64,000 nucleotides of DNA from Apodospora peruviana (lineage: Eukaryota; Ascomycota; Sordariomycetes; Sordariales; Lasiosphaeriaceae). The notes below the pieces were generated by a model, which ran no database searches, had not been told where the DNA came from, and saw only the letters and a program-made list of their open reading frames with translations. Below are positions 1-11,237 of the stretch, piece after piece. A program made the position numbers and the translations under genes. Position 1 is the stretch's first letter. Each line of letters opens with the position of its first letter. The stretch is from positions 3,906,001 through 3,970,000 of the forward strand of contig JAUEDM010000004.1 of NCBI GenBank assembly GCA_033439685.1, read 5' to 3'.

Positions 1-802
1 CGCCAGGTGATGTTTTGCGCGAACCCCGCGCCGATCAGCGGCCCCGTGACCGTTCCGATGCTCCACATGGCCGAGAGTAGGCTGAGCCAGTTTCCTCGGA
101 AGGCGAGAGGGACGAGATCGGTGACGACGACCTTTCATCAAACATTGTCAGTCGGAGTTACAACTGCGCAACCAGTGCTGGGCTAAAGGGGGAACATACC
201 TCTGCAAGTGCAAGCAAACCGCCTCCGCCGACGCCCTGGATTGCCCGGCCGACAAGCAATACGGTGAAGTTGTTGCCAAGAGCCGCGATCAGCGAACCGG
301 CAGCGAACAAGGCTGCTGTAACGTAAATCATCTTCCACGAGTGTCAGCCCTGTTCTTGTTATATCCACTCAAGAGGGCGGAAGCATACATATTTCCTTCC
401 AAAGATGTTGCTAAGCGAGGCCACAGTGGGTTGCAGAACCGTGCTCGCCAGCAAGAAGCTGGTCCCGGACCAAAACGCCTCGAGCGCGGTCCCGCCCAGA
501 GCCGTGCTGATGATCGGCAGCGCGACCGAAAGCGACGTCGCGTCGAAGGCGATGGCTAGCGCGAGGATACATATCGCGCTGTATGCCAGGAGGAATTCTC
601 TGGTCGGCTTGAAGACCGGCTTGTTGTCGATGATCTCGACCCTAGCGTTGCTCCTGATGACAGCCAGCGCGTCGTCGGAGTCATCTTGTGGTTGGGGGAC
701 CGGGGAGATGGTGTCTTCGTCTTCCCGCGCGGTGGATAGTCCGGTGTCTGACTCGTTGCCGCTGGTATTGCCCTTCTCTTTGGGGTCTGGTATGGACGAC
801 AT
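1..802 (-). CDS. MFS drug/metabolite exporter, 5' part only (runs off left edge)
   Basis: Major facilitator superfamily transporter of the proton-antiport, 14-helix (DHA2/TRI12-like) type, expected in the plasma membrane. Three exons can be placed: 389-802, 200-331 and 1-131, with introns of 57 bases (332-388) and 68 bases (132-199), both starting GTATG. The start is the ATG at 802. An acidic, disordered N-terminus of about 65 residues is followed by the first membrane helix. The motif-A-like loop (NIFGRKY) after helix 2 spans the exon 1/2 junction, and GRAIQGVGGGGLL matches the conserved helix-4 region of DHA2 exporters. The rest of the protein lies outside the window. Substrate cannot be inferred. 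The P450 at 2.6-4.4 kb is on the same strand, which would suit a metabolite export role, but that is only context. Confidence 0.85.
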
Positions 803-1705
803 GCTTATGGATAGCGAGACTTGCTAGATGAATAAACTCTCATGGAGGGGGAGAACGGAACGGAACGGAGGGTGGTAAAGCGGTTCATATAAACATGGAA
901 TCACAAAGACCGGGGGACCACGGCGTTACGCGTATACGTACTGCGGTACGGCACGTCCAATACTGGCGACTTACGCAGTCGCGTGTCACCGCCAGAATGC
1001 GGCTGCAATTGCAAGATACGTTGGAATCAGTCTATGCATCGCTACGGCGCAAAGAAGACAGTTCGATGGGGAGTTTTTCTTCGCTCGGGATTCCAAATCG
1101 AGGGGGGACGGTAGGTGGTGTTCCCAATCCCATCCAGACTTTGCGCCTGGTCATTGCGTGGTTTGGAGACAGTCCGTCGGAGCCTCTCATACGGCCGCGG
1201 TGGTGTCCACCGGGCTCGGAGTACGGTGGTACCGACGGATTGCCTTGAGGGCGCATACCAATGGTTGCTGAAAGGGTAGCGAAAGCGAAAAAAGGTGGAA
1301 TGACAGTCGGAGGAACCATCTTGCCGACGGAGTGATTGAATTTTTGCGGGCCAATCCTGCCGAAGCCACTGACGCTGGAAGGACCGACCCGCGTGAAGCG
1401 ACTCGACCGAGAGCGAGTTCGGTGCGCTAGGCCGAAAGCGGTCAGCACGGCGGTGATGGATGCCTTATCTTTCCCCGACCTCGACCGGCCCTGTCCGCAG
1501 TGACACACGTAATCAGCGCATTTTCAATTCTATTCCCAACAACGCATCAAACAATTCAATAAGCCATGACGTCGAACATAGCCAAGCAGAATTCCAGCAG
1601 CGAGGTACTCCTGTCATTATTTCACTGGGCTCCTTGGGATCGCGAGATCCAATCAAGTGGCCCATTCCCTTGATCTGCTGGACGAACTGCGCGGGCTTTG
1701 TGAGC
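803..1705. other. Intergenic region, promoter side of the MFS gene
   Basis: About 900 bases with no supported gene. Open frames here overlap each other on both strands, lack domain-like sequence and have no plausible splice structure. It presumably contains the MFS promoter. Confidence 0.5.
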
Positions 1706-1817
1706 CTCGGGTGGAACCCATGATGCCGGACCATGCGCTCTTCGTCGCTGGCCTCCCATATGCTCACTATTCTGGCTCAGGGACGTCACTGCTTTTATCC
1801 GCCCAGCGCTGGGCATC

Positions 1818-2258
1818 ATGACGGCGAACGAGGCCTCTAAGCAGTTAATGTACGCCTACGAGGAGTACCAGTTTCAGCTTGATTGCTACTGTGAATACAA
1901 ATCCCGCGTAGCGAAGCTCCACGATTTTCTCTTCAGAACTGTGCCGCTAGTTTATCTAGACGCCCTTAGTGCTCTTAGCGCAAACCTCTCGACGTGCTAT
2001 AGCAACCTTAAGGAGTACATCGAATCCTTCGACGACGGGCCGGATCTGTCAGGCAAAAGCGATGAACCCAGCCGCGGAAAAAAGGAACAGGCGGAGAAGA
2101 TAGAACAGACAGAGAAGAAAGAACAGATAAAGAAGAAAAGCACATGCAACTCAGGGGAGTCGCTAATCGGACTTGAGGCTTATCAGAGTCAAATCAAACC
2201 CCATGTGGGAGATGTTTTCCTAAAATACATACCTGTCATTCCCTCGCTTAAGTTATGA
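1818..2258 (+). CDS. Hypothetical 146-residue protein with a lysine/glutamate-rich tail
   Basis: I do not recognise this protein. The first half is rich in Tyr, Leu and Ser and predicted mostly helical (MYAYEEYQFQLDCYCEYKSR near the start). Residues about 75-110 form a charged run with repeated KKEQ/EKIEQTEKK units of coiled-coil or disordered character. The frame remains open upstream of the ATG back to about 1703 and reads as plausible protein (SLFWLRDVTAFIRPALG just before the start). The model may therefore be the 3' part of a longer or degraded gene rather than a complete one. There is no recognisable domain, signal peptide or membrane segment. Confidence 0.3.
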   Translation: MTANEASKQLMYAYEEYQFQLDCYCEYKSRVAKLHDFLFRTVPLVYLDALSALSANLSTCYSNLKEYIESFDDGPDLSGKSDEPSRGKKEQAEKIEQTEKKEQIKKKSTCNSGESLIGLEAYQSQIKPHVGDVFLKYIPVIPSLKL

Positions 2259-2593
2259 TAGTGGACGATGATGGTGTCTGATGTCCCTTTAATAGGATGT
2301 CTGTGACAACAAACTGTGAACACGGAATGCGTTGAAAAGAACGCAGAAAGTCGGCTATATTGTTCTAGAGAGCGCAAGCCAGAAAAGGGGTCGGTCGTGG
2401 GAGCTCTTTATATGACCCCAGGAGCTCGTTAGAGCGCTTATACGGATAACCCCTGTTCTACTGCGACAAATGTGTCCTTATTTAGTCAGTTTTATCCTAA
2501 CCTACCATACTTTGCATAACCGTTCCCTCCATCTCCAAATAAATAACCCCGATTGCATTTGCAAAACTTCCTCCCGTCAAACAATTCATGCCC
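2259..2593. other. Intergenic, 3' side of the P450 gene
   Basis: About 335 AT-richer bases between the hypothetical gene and the P450 stop codon. It should contain the P450 3' untranslated region. No other feature seen. Confidence 0.4.
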
Positions 2594-4357
2594 CTACTTT
2601 CCATTACCAACCATCCTCACCCGAAATGGCATCCCACCCTTAGGCCGTCCCGCAACCTGCCCCCGATCCATAATCTGATACGCCTTGGTTCCCAAAAACA
2701 CCGGCGCTTTCTCGTCATACGCAAGACTAATCTCCATTTCTCTAACAGTTATCACCAAAATGGCCTTCAGTTCCAGCAGCGCCAGCTCCTGACCGATACA
2801 ACTCCTCGGCCCCAGCTCAAACGGCCGGAACGCATGCTTCCTTACGTGCAGTTCCTCGCCTTCCTTGGCCAGCCACCGCTCCGGAACAAACTCCTCGGGT
2901 CGCTTCCACAACAGTTCGCTGCGGTGCTCCCAGAAGGTGTTGGAAAACATCATAAAGTGCTCGGTCGGGTACCGCGCGCCCGTGTCCGGATGAGTCAAGA
3001 AAACACCTTTCTGGCCCTCTCTCACCGAACCGACCGGCGGGAACAGACGCAAGGTCTCTTTAATGACAGCCAACGTATAAGGGAGAGCGTTAAGCAAGTG
3101 CGGAGACGACGAAATTTGGGTGCCGGCGGTGGACGGGTCGGACCCCAGCACGGCGTCGTGTTCTTGACGCAGCGCTGCCAAGCAGGACGGGTTCTGCTCC
3201 AGCAACATGTATGCAAACGCCAAGGTAGAAGCGGTGGTGTCATGGCCCGCGAGCATAAACATCTTGAGCTGGGCGATGACCATGTCTGTAAAAGACTTGT
3301 CTAGCCTGACGTCATCGGCTGCCTTGCTGACATGCTCGTTGAGATAGGCTTTGACGGCGAGGGAGGTAATGGTCTTCGGCTTGGCGGCGTGGCCGGATGA
3401 AGATTTTCCACCAGCATTCAAGTACTCGGCGATGACGCGCTTGATGCGCGGGAAGAAGTAACCGTCCATGACCTTGTTGTAGTAGCCCATTATCAGAGGG
3501 CGGAACGGGTTGATCATCTTTAAGATGTTCTCCGGGCCGTTATCGGTGATGACCCATGTGGTCTGCTTGTTCAGGGCCTTCTTGAAGCTGTTCGGTATGG
3601 TTTGGCAGTGCAGTCTCTCGCCCCTTTTCACGATGTCAGAACGATGCAAAGCTAACCCTTCGCAGTGTCATGCTTACATGGTAGCACGCCCAATTACATC
3701 GTACGTCAGGTTCATGGCCATCTCCAGACAATTCGCCGACTCGCCGGACTTGGCGAGGCTCCGCAACAAGCCGGTAAAGACCTGGATCTCCTCGACAAAG
3801 TCCGGGACCATAGACAGGAGGTTCTTGGCCGAGAATCCGGGGTTGTAGATGGCGCGCCACCGCTTCCACTCGGCGCCCTCGAGAGTAACCAGGTCCTTAA
3901 GATGGGTGAAGGGCTGGAACTCGCGGCGCAGGAGCCAGGCCTTGGGGAGCGACGGATCCTGACAGAATTGGTACATCAGTTCGGGGTGGCAGACCCATGC
4001 GATGGGCGACGTGATGGGCCACATGTCGGTGTAGAGCATGCCGTCCTTTGTGTACTCGGGATACTTCTTTGCAAGCAGATAGCCGACGGACTGGCCGGCC
4101 ACGTCGGGTGGAACCTCGCCGCTGAGGTACAGCTTTATCACTTCGGGGAAGTGCCCAAAGAGATAGGAGTGCGGCAGTATGGGGATGCCGTACTTTTTCG
4201 GCAGCTCTCGCACGATCATGCGCTGGCGGTGAAGGTGGTAGAAGAACTTGGCGACGGCCAGCAAGGCGATGGCCCCGAGTGCCCGCAGCACCAAGTTATA
4301 GTTGATATGGGCCATGAGGCTCGGCGGGCCATGACCGCTATCTTGAGTGGCGTTCAT
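2594..4357 (-). CDS. Cytochrome P450 monooxygenase
   Basis: Microsomal heme-thiolate monooxygenase of 569 residues. Exons are 3678-4357 and 2594-3623, joined by a 54-base intron (GTAAGC...AAAAG) that restores a continuous frame. The ATG at 4357 was chosen over one at 4474 because it places a membrane anchor at residues about 20-40, as usual for microsomal P450s. Signatures seen are the I-helix AGHDTTAS (about 352), the K-helix ExxR in KETLRLFPP, the PERF-like region FVPERW, and the heme loop FELGPRSCIG with the iron-ligand cysteine at about residue 502. All residues needed for activity are present. The N-terminal half resembles fungal P450s of the CYP4/CYP52-like grade used on fatty or polyketide substrates, but I cannot assign a CYP family or substrate. 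A 5' leader of unknown length extends upstream. Confidence 0.93.
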
Positions 4358-5335
4358 CTGGTGTAACTGCGTGTGGTTGTGGATGGTGGATGAGGAGAAA
4401 GAAGGGAGCTTAGAGCTGAGAGAAACAGGCTCGTTTAAATGTCGACGATGTGGTGGTGGCGCGCCAAGGACCACGCGTTAGGCGAACGTTTTACGGATCC
4501 GTACACCCGTACCCCCGATGCCATGCACCAGCTAACCTCATTCCAATCCTTTGTCAGCTAACCCCATTTCAATCCTTTGTCAGGCAAGACAAGGAAGGAA
4601 GCGCTAGCCTATCCAAACCCTTGTTACCGCTGGTGGTGGCTTGAACCAACACACTGCATGCACATTTTACCATCTTGGGCTGCTACCCCGTACTCCATAT
4701 CTCGATCGCAATTCATACCTTACGCAAGAGTCGAATTTGCCTGACTCAGAAGGTGATCTCAGGAGGAAGATCAGCCCGGAGTTGCGGTTGAGACGGCCAC
4801 CCTGTATTTTGCCCCTGAATGGACTTTAAGCCTATTGGTTGTCCTGCAATCGTCATCGAACAAGGACGATCTGTTGCAATTAGGTTTCTTGGCTCTTACG
4901 GTGCACGTTGCCAGCACCTACCGTATGAAAGGTATTGTGCTCTTGGGCTCCCAACAGGCTGGTTCCGGTTGGCGATCGCTGTTGCCAAAGAGCCGTTGCC
5001 CCGGATACGAATACGGTGCTGACTTGGGCGCTACTGCTGTCTTATGTAATATGCGGGTGCCTGGATCCTGAATTGTAGTTCTGCTTGACCAATAGGGAGA
5101 GAATGCAACCCCGGGTGGACGGCCGACAATGCAGTTGTGGCTTTGGGGGCCAGAACGGCAACGTCTTCGATGAACTTTCCTGCGACAGATCACCAAATTC
5201 AATCTTGAACTCTTTTACAAGGTAGCTGGAATATAGACAGCGAACTATATACCATTGCTAGCTTCTGAAGATACTATTCGCGGCACTGGACGTCTGTCCT
5301 GAACACCGGAGTTGGAATTGAATCCTCTTGCCAGC
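4358..5335. other. Divergent intergenic region between P450 and Clr5 gene
   Basis: About 980 bases separating two divergently transcribed genes, so it should hold both promoters. An imperfect direct repeat is visible at about 4538-4580 (CCAATCCTTTGTCAG then TCAATCCTTTGTCAGG, about 30 bases apart). No coding sequence is supported. Confidence 0.45.
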
Positions 5336-6374
5336 ATGGACTTCTCCGCTCACGATATTTCACTATCCCCTGAATTCCAAGGTTTATCTCACATGAATAC
5401 CATAATCACATCCCATACCTCAAACCGAGTTCTACCTCTAACTCAGGCTCATCAGACGCCGAAACGAAAGAAAGGGCCCGCTCTTCGAGATCACGACTGG
5501 GGGCCGCACAGAGACCGAATCATCGATTTGCATATCACGCAGAATCTGCCATTACAGAGGGTTGCGGATATCTTGAGATCTAGCCATGGCTTTGACGCAA
5601 CGTACGTTACTACGTCTCAGCCCCGGCTAACAGAACCGCGGCGCTAACAGCATTCATATTAGTGTTCGTCAATACAGATCAAGGATATCAAAATGGAGTC
5701 TGGACAAAAAAGTCAAGAAGCACGAGATGGCCTTTATGACGCAAAAGCAGCTGCAGCGTGAACTAGACCAGTCTCGCCGTCGAAGAGGGATCTGTTTCGA
5801 GCTGCGAGGCGCTCCGGTGAACAACGATAAGATCGAGAGGTGGAAGGCAAGGACAGGGTTTGCCCCTGGGCAGACTGTCTCTGTTCCTGGTTGCTCGCCT
5901 GCCCTGTTATGGGGGTTATGGTATCCGAATAGCTAATCCCCAACAGAAACTCCGGAAGATCTCAGGTACTGGACCGCTTCTGAGGGAGGCTCAACGGTTG
6001 ACAGCCATGCGAGTTCCGACGCGGCAGCTGTACCCTCATTCAGCATCGATGGCGTGATGGGATCCTGGAGTGACGTTGCCGAGGTAGCGACCGATACGTT
6101 CTCCTGGAACTGGGAAATCACCGATGGCACTCACCAATACCAAAATTCGGCGAGGTCTGTTTCTTCTGATGGCAGATCAGAAGTTCCAGCGGATATGTCG
6201 ACTGCTATCCTGCCGGCTGAGAACCACTTCTTCCGAACAGCCGAAACCTTGAGCTGGCAGCCTGGTGCTGGTCCGGCAAATGAACCGATGGAGAGAGACG
6301 ATATGAGCCATTATCTGTTCGATGATATTGTGCTCGCTGAGGTTGAGTCTTCAGATGACTCCCTCCGACCTTGA
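5336..6374 (+). CDS. Clr5-domain protein, putative transcription regulator
   Basis: A 306-residue protein assembled from exons 5336-5601, 5663-5889 and 5947-6374. Intron 1 starts GTACGT. Intron 2 starts with the less usual GTTGCT but has a good GCTAAT branch site and CAACAG acceptor. Residues about 48-105 form a Clr5 domain, the short helical domain found at the N-terminus of many fungal proteins and named after the cellulase regulator region. It contains DHDWGPHRDRIIDLH and RQYRSRISKWSLDKK, the latter created only by splicing. The remaining 200 residues are low in complexity, acidic and Trp/Ser-rich, with no further domain. Nuclear regulatory function is inferred from the family only. The gene is divergent from the P450 gene. 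Confidence 0.72.
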
Positions 6375-6905
6375 ATGTCCAGATGATGACGAGTCGGTCT
6401 CGACGCCTGACATTGCCCCGAGCTACCTTCAAGACCTCGAGGCCAGACTCGCATCGATCGAGCGAACTCAGGAAGCGGTGGATAGGGAGAACAATCAGCT
6501 GCGGCAAGATATCGAAAGGATGACCATCGAGACGAAATCATCCGGGCTCAGTCGTCAATTCGAGCTGATAGAGCTGATCCAGTGTTAACGACGTTCACCA
6601 CAACGTACAACCCAACAGATTTCTACACCAATGTACTAGCCAGAAATGCTTACAAGGCCCCTAGTCCCCGAATCGTTATCGATGAATAGTCGGGAGAGCG
6701 TCTATTGGGGGCTGGCACCACCTGGGACTTCATTACAGGCCATAGCCTGTACAAGAGTGGCTTGCTTGATGTTGGCGACGTGTCTGATCGACTCAAACAA
6801 GTAGCCAGATGTGATGGCGTCGGACCTGTGTTTGAGGAACGAGTTGTCATTGAGGCTATTGAGAAGAGCGCGGCTGCTAACAGTGATGCCGAGCTTTTTG
6901 TGAAT
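6355..6905 (+). pseudogene. Decayed C-terminal part of an AP-1-like bZIP factor
   Basis: Directly downstream of the Clr5 gene, a stretch reads as the leucine-zipper and C-terminal region of a fungal AP-1-like bZIP protein, but in pieces. In one frame, to the stop at 6586-6588, a coiled coil is visible (YLQDLEARLASIER then ENNQLRQDIERM). In a second frame from about 6582 comes a FYTNVLARNAYKAPSPRI segment, a TAG at 6687-6689, and after it GERLLGAGTTWDFITGHSLY, DVGDVSDRLKQVARCDG and GPVFEERVVIEAIEKS. These resemble the conserved C-terminal block of such factors as I recall it. The basic DNA-binding region is missing. I could not find introns that repair the frame change and the stop, so I call it a relic. 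Confidence 0.5.
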
Positions 6906-7850
6906 AAGGTAGACCCAGTATATAGAAGGCGTTCAAGTTCACTTTCCCCAGTAGTGACGTGGTCTACGGAATTCGAAACAATATACTGTGTCAAGTCGCC
7001 ATGAACATACGGCATCCGACCTAAAATGCCTATCCGGACTCCCTTTGGATTATATCTTCGGTGTATGGCATAAAGAAACGGATGTAACATGGTTTAAGAT
7101 ACGAATATTCAATGTAAGAAGTACTGAATGGGCCGTGTTGCGTATCAATATAGATACTGCAGTATTAGTTGCGAACCTACCAGGCCTGACAGTACCAGCA
7201 CACCATAGCTCACAGGCGGGTTTCTTGTTCAAGTCAGGTAACTTTATCAAGAGATCTCGTTCTGCTGAAGAAACGACCACATCGTCCCCTAAAAACGCCA
7301 ATAGCTCATCGGGCAAGACCCTCCTCCCCTGCCTCGCCCGTACCCTCCGTCGTCTGGGAACCAGGGCAGACTGTAGATAGCCCTGTCAGCATCTAAGAAG
7401 GACTCATATCAACTGGCAGGCAGTCCGCCACCTTTGTTGTCGTATACTCTTCCCGAGAAGTACCTCAGTTGCCAGGTAGGTACTCACGAGTCCCCCAAAG
7501 GCACTATAAGTACCAGTAATTCGTCCCATCCTCATCCTTTTTCAATACCTCAAATCTTTACCAAGTAAGCTGAAACCGTAGAGCGCACCACGGCTTTAAT
7601 ATGTACCAAGGTGGTCACACAATTAACAGAAGTAACCAAGTGCAAATTGACTTGAAGCTACCTGAGCTAGGTAGAAGTTTGTACAGCTATATACGGGAAT
7701 ACATGCCTATGCAATGCAATACCTATACTCCTGAATACGGGCCAGGCATTTCTGAAACACAAATGGCCCGTAATATTATGATGTGTCCTCATTATGCTCA
7801 ATCCATTTTATTCCATCCCAAACCCATTAACAATATTACCACCCAATTTC
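6906..7850. other. Intergenic region
   Basis: About 950 bases, AT-richer than the surrounding genes and containing several CCTAGG/ACCTACC-type short motifs common in Sordariomycete intergenic DNA. No supported gene. Confidence 0.4.
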
Positions 7851-8717
7851 TTAGAGAAGAATAGCAAAGAGACCAGCCGCAGCGGCCACAGCCTCGGCGC
7901 CGCGGACAAGCATGGCGGGAGCGCCGGCCGTGAGGGGGAGGCCCGAAGATGTGGGCTTAGGCGGGTTGCCAGGCGTGTAGGAGATGGTGCCCACGCTGCC
8001 CGGGACGGAGGTGAGTGTGCTGGTGGGGTAAGGTGGCGGCGAGACTGGGCAGATGGTGGTGCCGATGGTGCTCGTGATGGTAGTAGTATAAGTCTGCGTG
8101 CTGTGGTCGGCGGGGCAGTCGGTCACGGTCTCGGCGCACGACGTGTACGTCGAGGTGATGGTCGTGCAAATGGTGCTGGTGGTCCACTCGATGCTGCTGG
8201 TAGGATAGCCGCCGCCGCCGCCGCTGGGCGTGCTGCTCGGCGCCGAGTAGGTGGTGCTGCTGGGCGCCGAGTAGGTGGTGCTGCTGGGCGCCGAGTAGCT
8301 GCTCTCGGAGGACGCAGACGACGTGGGAACGTACTGGCTGGTCGAGGACTCAGACGTCGGAACGTACACGCTGGACGTGGATAAAGACGACGGCGGGGAC
8401 GAGGTGGTGGATGACGCGGTGTAGGTGATGCACGAGCAGGCGGAGCTGAACTCCTTGACGCTGCCGCAGTTCTCGAAGTTGGTGGGGATGGCCTCCGCGG
8501 CGGTGGTAGTGCCAGCCAGAAACTCTGGGCAGACGCTCTTGGCCTCCTCGTAGAACCGAGCATCGGTCAGTTCGCGGTAACAGTTGTCGGGCTCCTGTGT
8601 GGGTGTTAGTGCTATCCCTGGTCCCGAGTATGGGTCAATATATCAACATACGCAATACGGCCACTCCCAGGCGCGAGCGAGGCCAACGGCCAGAGACAGA
8701 GGGACAAAAGAACGCAT
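7851..8717 (-). CDS. Secreted Ser/Thr-rich cysteine-containing protein, probably GPI-anchored
   Basis: A 269-residue protein from exons 8652-8717 and 7851-8594 (57-base intron, GTATGT...CACAG). It begins with a clear signal peptide (MRSFVPLSLAVGLARA). A cysteine-containing N-terminal domain of about 65 residues follows, with Cys at about 22 and 27 and in SVCPEF, FENCG and SACSC, and then a long Ser/Thr/Pro region. Three tandem 24-base repeats encode YSAPSSTT. A second Cys/Thr-rich section (ICTTITSTYTSCAETVTDC) comes before a hydrophobic C-terminus (residues about 249-269) typical of a GPI-attachment signal. It is probably an O-glycosylated surface protein. The cysteine spacing is not a convincing eight-cysteine CFEM domain. 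Confidence 0.75.
8231..8302 (-). repeat. Three tandem 24-base repeats inside the secreted protein gene
   Basis: Units at 8231-8254, 8255-8278 and 8279-8302 are nearly identical and keep the frame, each encoding eight residues (YSAPSSTT). Such units can change copy number and so the length of the wall stalk. Confidence 0.8.
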
Positions 8718-10805
8718 TTCGGCAGATTTCTTTGCTTCTCGGGTTGTCTAGTGGTGAAGATGGTTCGTAGACGTTGATCGTGAATGACTGACGGCAGGAT
8801 ATAGAGCGAGTGAAAGCGTAATAAGCAGCAAACGAGTGGACTGCAGAGTATTGTTGATATTAACAGCAAGCAATTGCACGAAAGGGGGAAACGGAGAGGG
8901 CAATGCTCGTCTTTAATAACATGCTGGGCGCGAACCCAACCAACTCATCCACGTCGTCACTCGCCCCTCCATCCCATCACACCCTGCCCTGCAGCCGTTG
9001 CTTGTTCTTCTTGGCTGCACACACCTACATGCCTTTGTGGCCCTTGTGGGGAGGGGGAGGGCGCAGGGGCAGGGGGGTATGCGATGGGTGGTGGGGCGGA
9101 ATACGAGACCTGCCCAGCCTGGCAGGCCTGGAAATGTCTGGATCGCGGGACGGGGCTGAGTGAGTCCCGGGGGAGCGTTGAAGGCGTGCGCCAATTCCCC
9201 AGGAAAACCAGGGCCCTCGCTCGCAACTGGCGGGCGCCAAGAGAGATCCGACCGGGAGATTACAGTTGCAGCTTCGGCGCGCCAGCCGGTGGTCAAGGCG
9301 GTAATAAACAACCAGTCAACGGTTTTCGCAGCGTCGTTCTCTGACTAACGACAATTCGAATCGCATCGCAAAGCAAGCAACCGCATCACATATCTTTGCT
9401 TAAAACTGGGGAATGTGATCATGGGGTGGCTGGCAAGATGATGGACAGATGTAGCATCTCGTATTGTCGCTCTTGTTGCTGCGCGGTACCTTGCGCTAGT
9501 TCTGTCATCGACATTCGACAAAATAGATCACAGGACCCCTGCGAGCATTGTGTGCGGATTCGTACCGAGCCGACCTCTGTCGCTGTGCTTTGTCGATTCC
9601 ATTCGCCCAGCATCCAGAAAAAGAGGATGTGGCAGCTTGCTGTTGTTGCTGCAGTCACCTCAGACCACATGCTGCACCCCGCCAGGAAAGAATCGGACGG
9701 TTCTGTGATGGCTGCAGCCTTGATTGGCTGCCAAGCATTTCCCAACCCCTGAACCGAAGAACAGAAGAACACGGGGTCAGGCAACTGGTTGCTCAGGGGA
9801 AGGGGGCGATGGTTGGCTGGCTGGATACGGATAGACCGGCGAACTGCCAAACTGGAGGGCAGGGCATCAGTTGACAGCAGTCCTTCCCTCTTGAGGAATT
9901 TGAATACCGCCGCTTGCCCGTCGGCCGCGAACACATGCGCCACACTAGCTTTGCCGCAACGACGGGAGGAATGATATTGGCCGAGATTTCGTTGTGTGGC
10001 ACACAGGAACAATGTGCGGCGAGAATGTGAGGGAGCCCGCTGTTGGCAGCTTTGCAGCTTTAATTGGGAGTTTACAGCATGAATTTGCTATTTCGTTGGG
10101 CAGAAGTGTTGACAAACTGGACTAGAATAGGTGATGAATGCACACCGCGCAACTCACCGAGTCGGAGTCATAATCTGTCACATTTTCCCCTTTACTTTGA
10201 TGCTGAGGTGTGGCTTGCTTGTCATGCCATCGTCGGGTGTTTTTTGGGACTCCCCTCGCGCCAAAATCAAACCAATGCCATCAGGAAGTGATAGTCGACT
10301 GACGTTGGGCTCCTTCCTCACCGAATGCACTGCAGCAGATCCGCCAAATTTGATGTTCGGCGCCTGCCTTGTCTAGGTACGCACTGAATCCCCGCTGCGG
10401 GCTGCCGAAAAGAGATCCTCTCGGTCCGACTCATTGAGGTAATAAGCTGTTGGTGAGGTCAGAGGATGTGGGATTACTCCGATGGAAGCTCGCGTCGTAT
10501 AAAAATCAAGCTCAATACGATGTCACGTTCCGGCGGAAGGATTCCGAGCGATCTAACCGCCACTACGGAGTTTTCTCTAAAAGGAATTCCCCAAAATAGC
10601 ATTTCCCCTGCCAAGGAAGTGTTCAATCTTTGATTATGTTACTGTCTTGTTCCTGGTTATTGTTTATAATAGTATATATCAGGGGTGGTGTCATCTGGAA
10701 CGTTCACGCCAACACCGCCCAAGAATTCGCGGTTCGAAATCAACTTCCAGCATCGATCTACATGTGCTGAGTTCTGCCCGTGGAAGATAATTATGAGCCA
10801 TCAAG
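8718..10805. other. Long intergenic region
   Basis: Nearly 2.1 kb without a gene I can support. Overlapping open frames occur on both strands between 8.9 and 10.0 kb, but none has a domain, signal peptide or codon pattern consistent with coding, and they contradict each other. It includes the promoter of the secreted protein gene. Confidence 0.4.
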
Positions 10806-11060
10806 ATGCTGTCGGTCCTCACCAGTAGACCATCTGGGGTTTGGTTCCCACTCCTGGACAAACAAGTCTGGATCGAAGCTCATGATCCAGAACGAGGTCG
10901 TGTGGTTCTTGACCTTGTTGACTTCCAGATTGTCATTAACACTCCGGATTCTCACGAGACTTTCTATTTCAAATTGTTCAGGTCCCGGCCCGACGCCCCG
11001 GACTTGGTCATCCCGTCGTCGAGCCTCGGGTCCGCCCCACTCAGATTGATATCATCATGA
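10806..11060 (+). CDS. Small hypothetical protein or gene fragment (84 residues)
   Basis: I do not recognise it. The frame reads as well-formed protein: GVWFPLLDKQVWIEAHDPER, then VVLDLVDFQIVINTPDSHET and KLFRSRPDAPDLVIPSSSL. It looks like beta-strand-rich sequence and could be the end of a larger lost gene or a short standalone gene. It converges with the ABCC gene, whose stop lies 180 bases away. A shorter overlapping frame on the same strand makes this only a weak call. Confidence 0.3.
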   Translation: MLSVLTSRPSGVWFPLLDKQVWIEAHDPERGRVVLDLVDFQIVINTPDSHETFYFKLFRSRPDAPDLVIPSSSLGSAPLRLISS

Positions 11061-11237
11061 AGAACGGGAAACTGCACTCGTATACGAAATTCAGCTTCAC
11101 TTCCCTTTCTCTGTGTAAATTAGCTAAGGAAGCGAATAGACCCTTGCTAAACTGATCTCGAACCAAACAAGAAATTCTGTTACTTTTAGTTTCCAAAATA
11201 CCAAACAAAATCAGAAACACAAAACTCCCCAAGAAAG

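Noticed and set aside
7794..8384. 196-codon plus-strand frame rich in Gly/Arg/Ala
   Set aside because: Complement of the Ser/Thr-rich secreted protein; composition is an artefact of the repeats.
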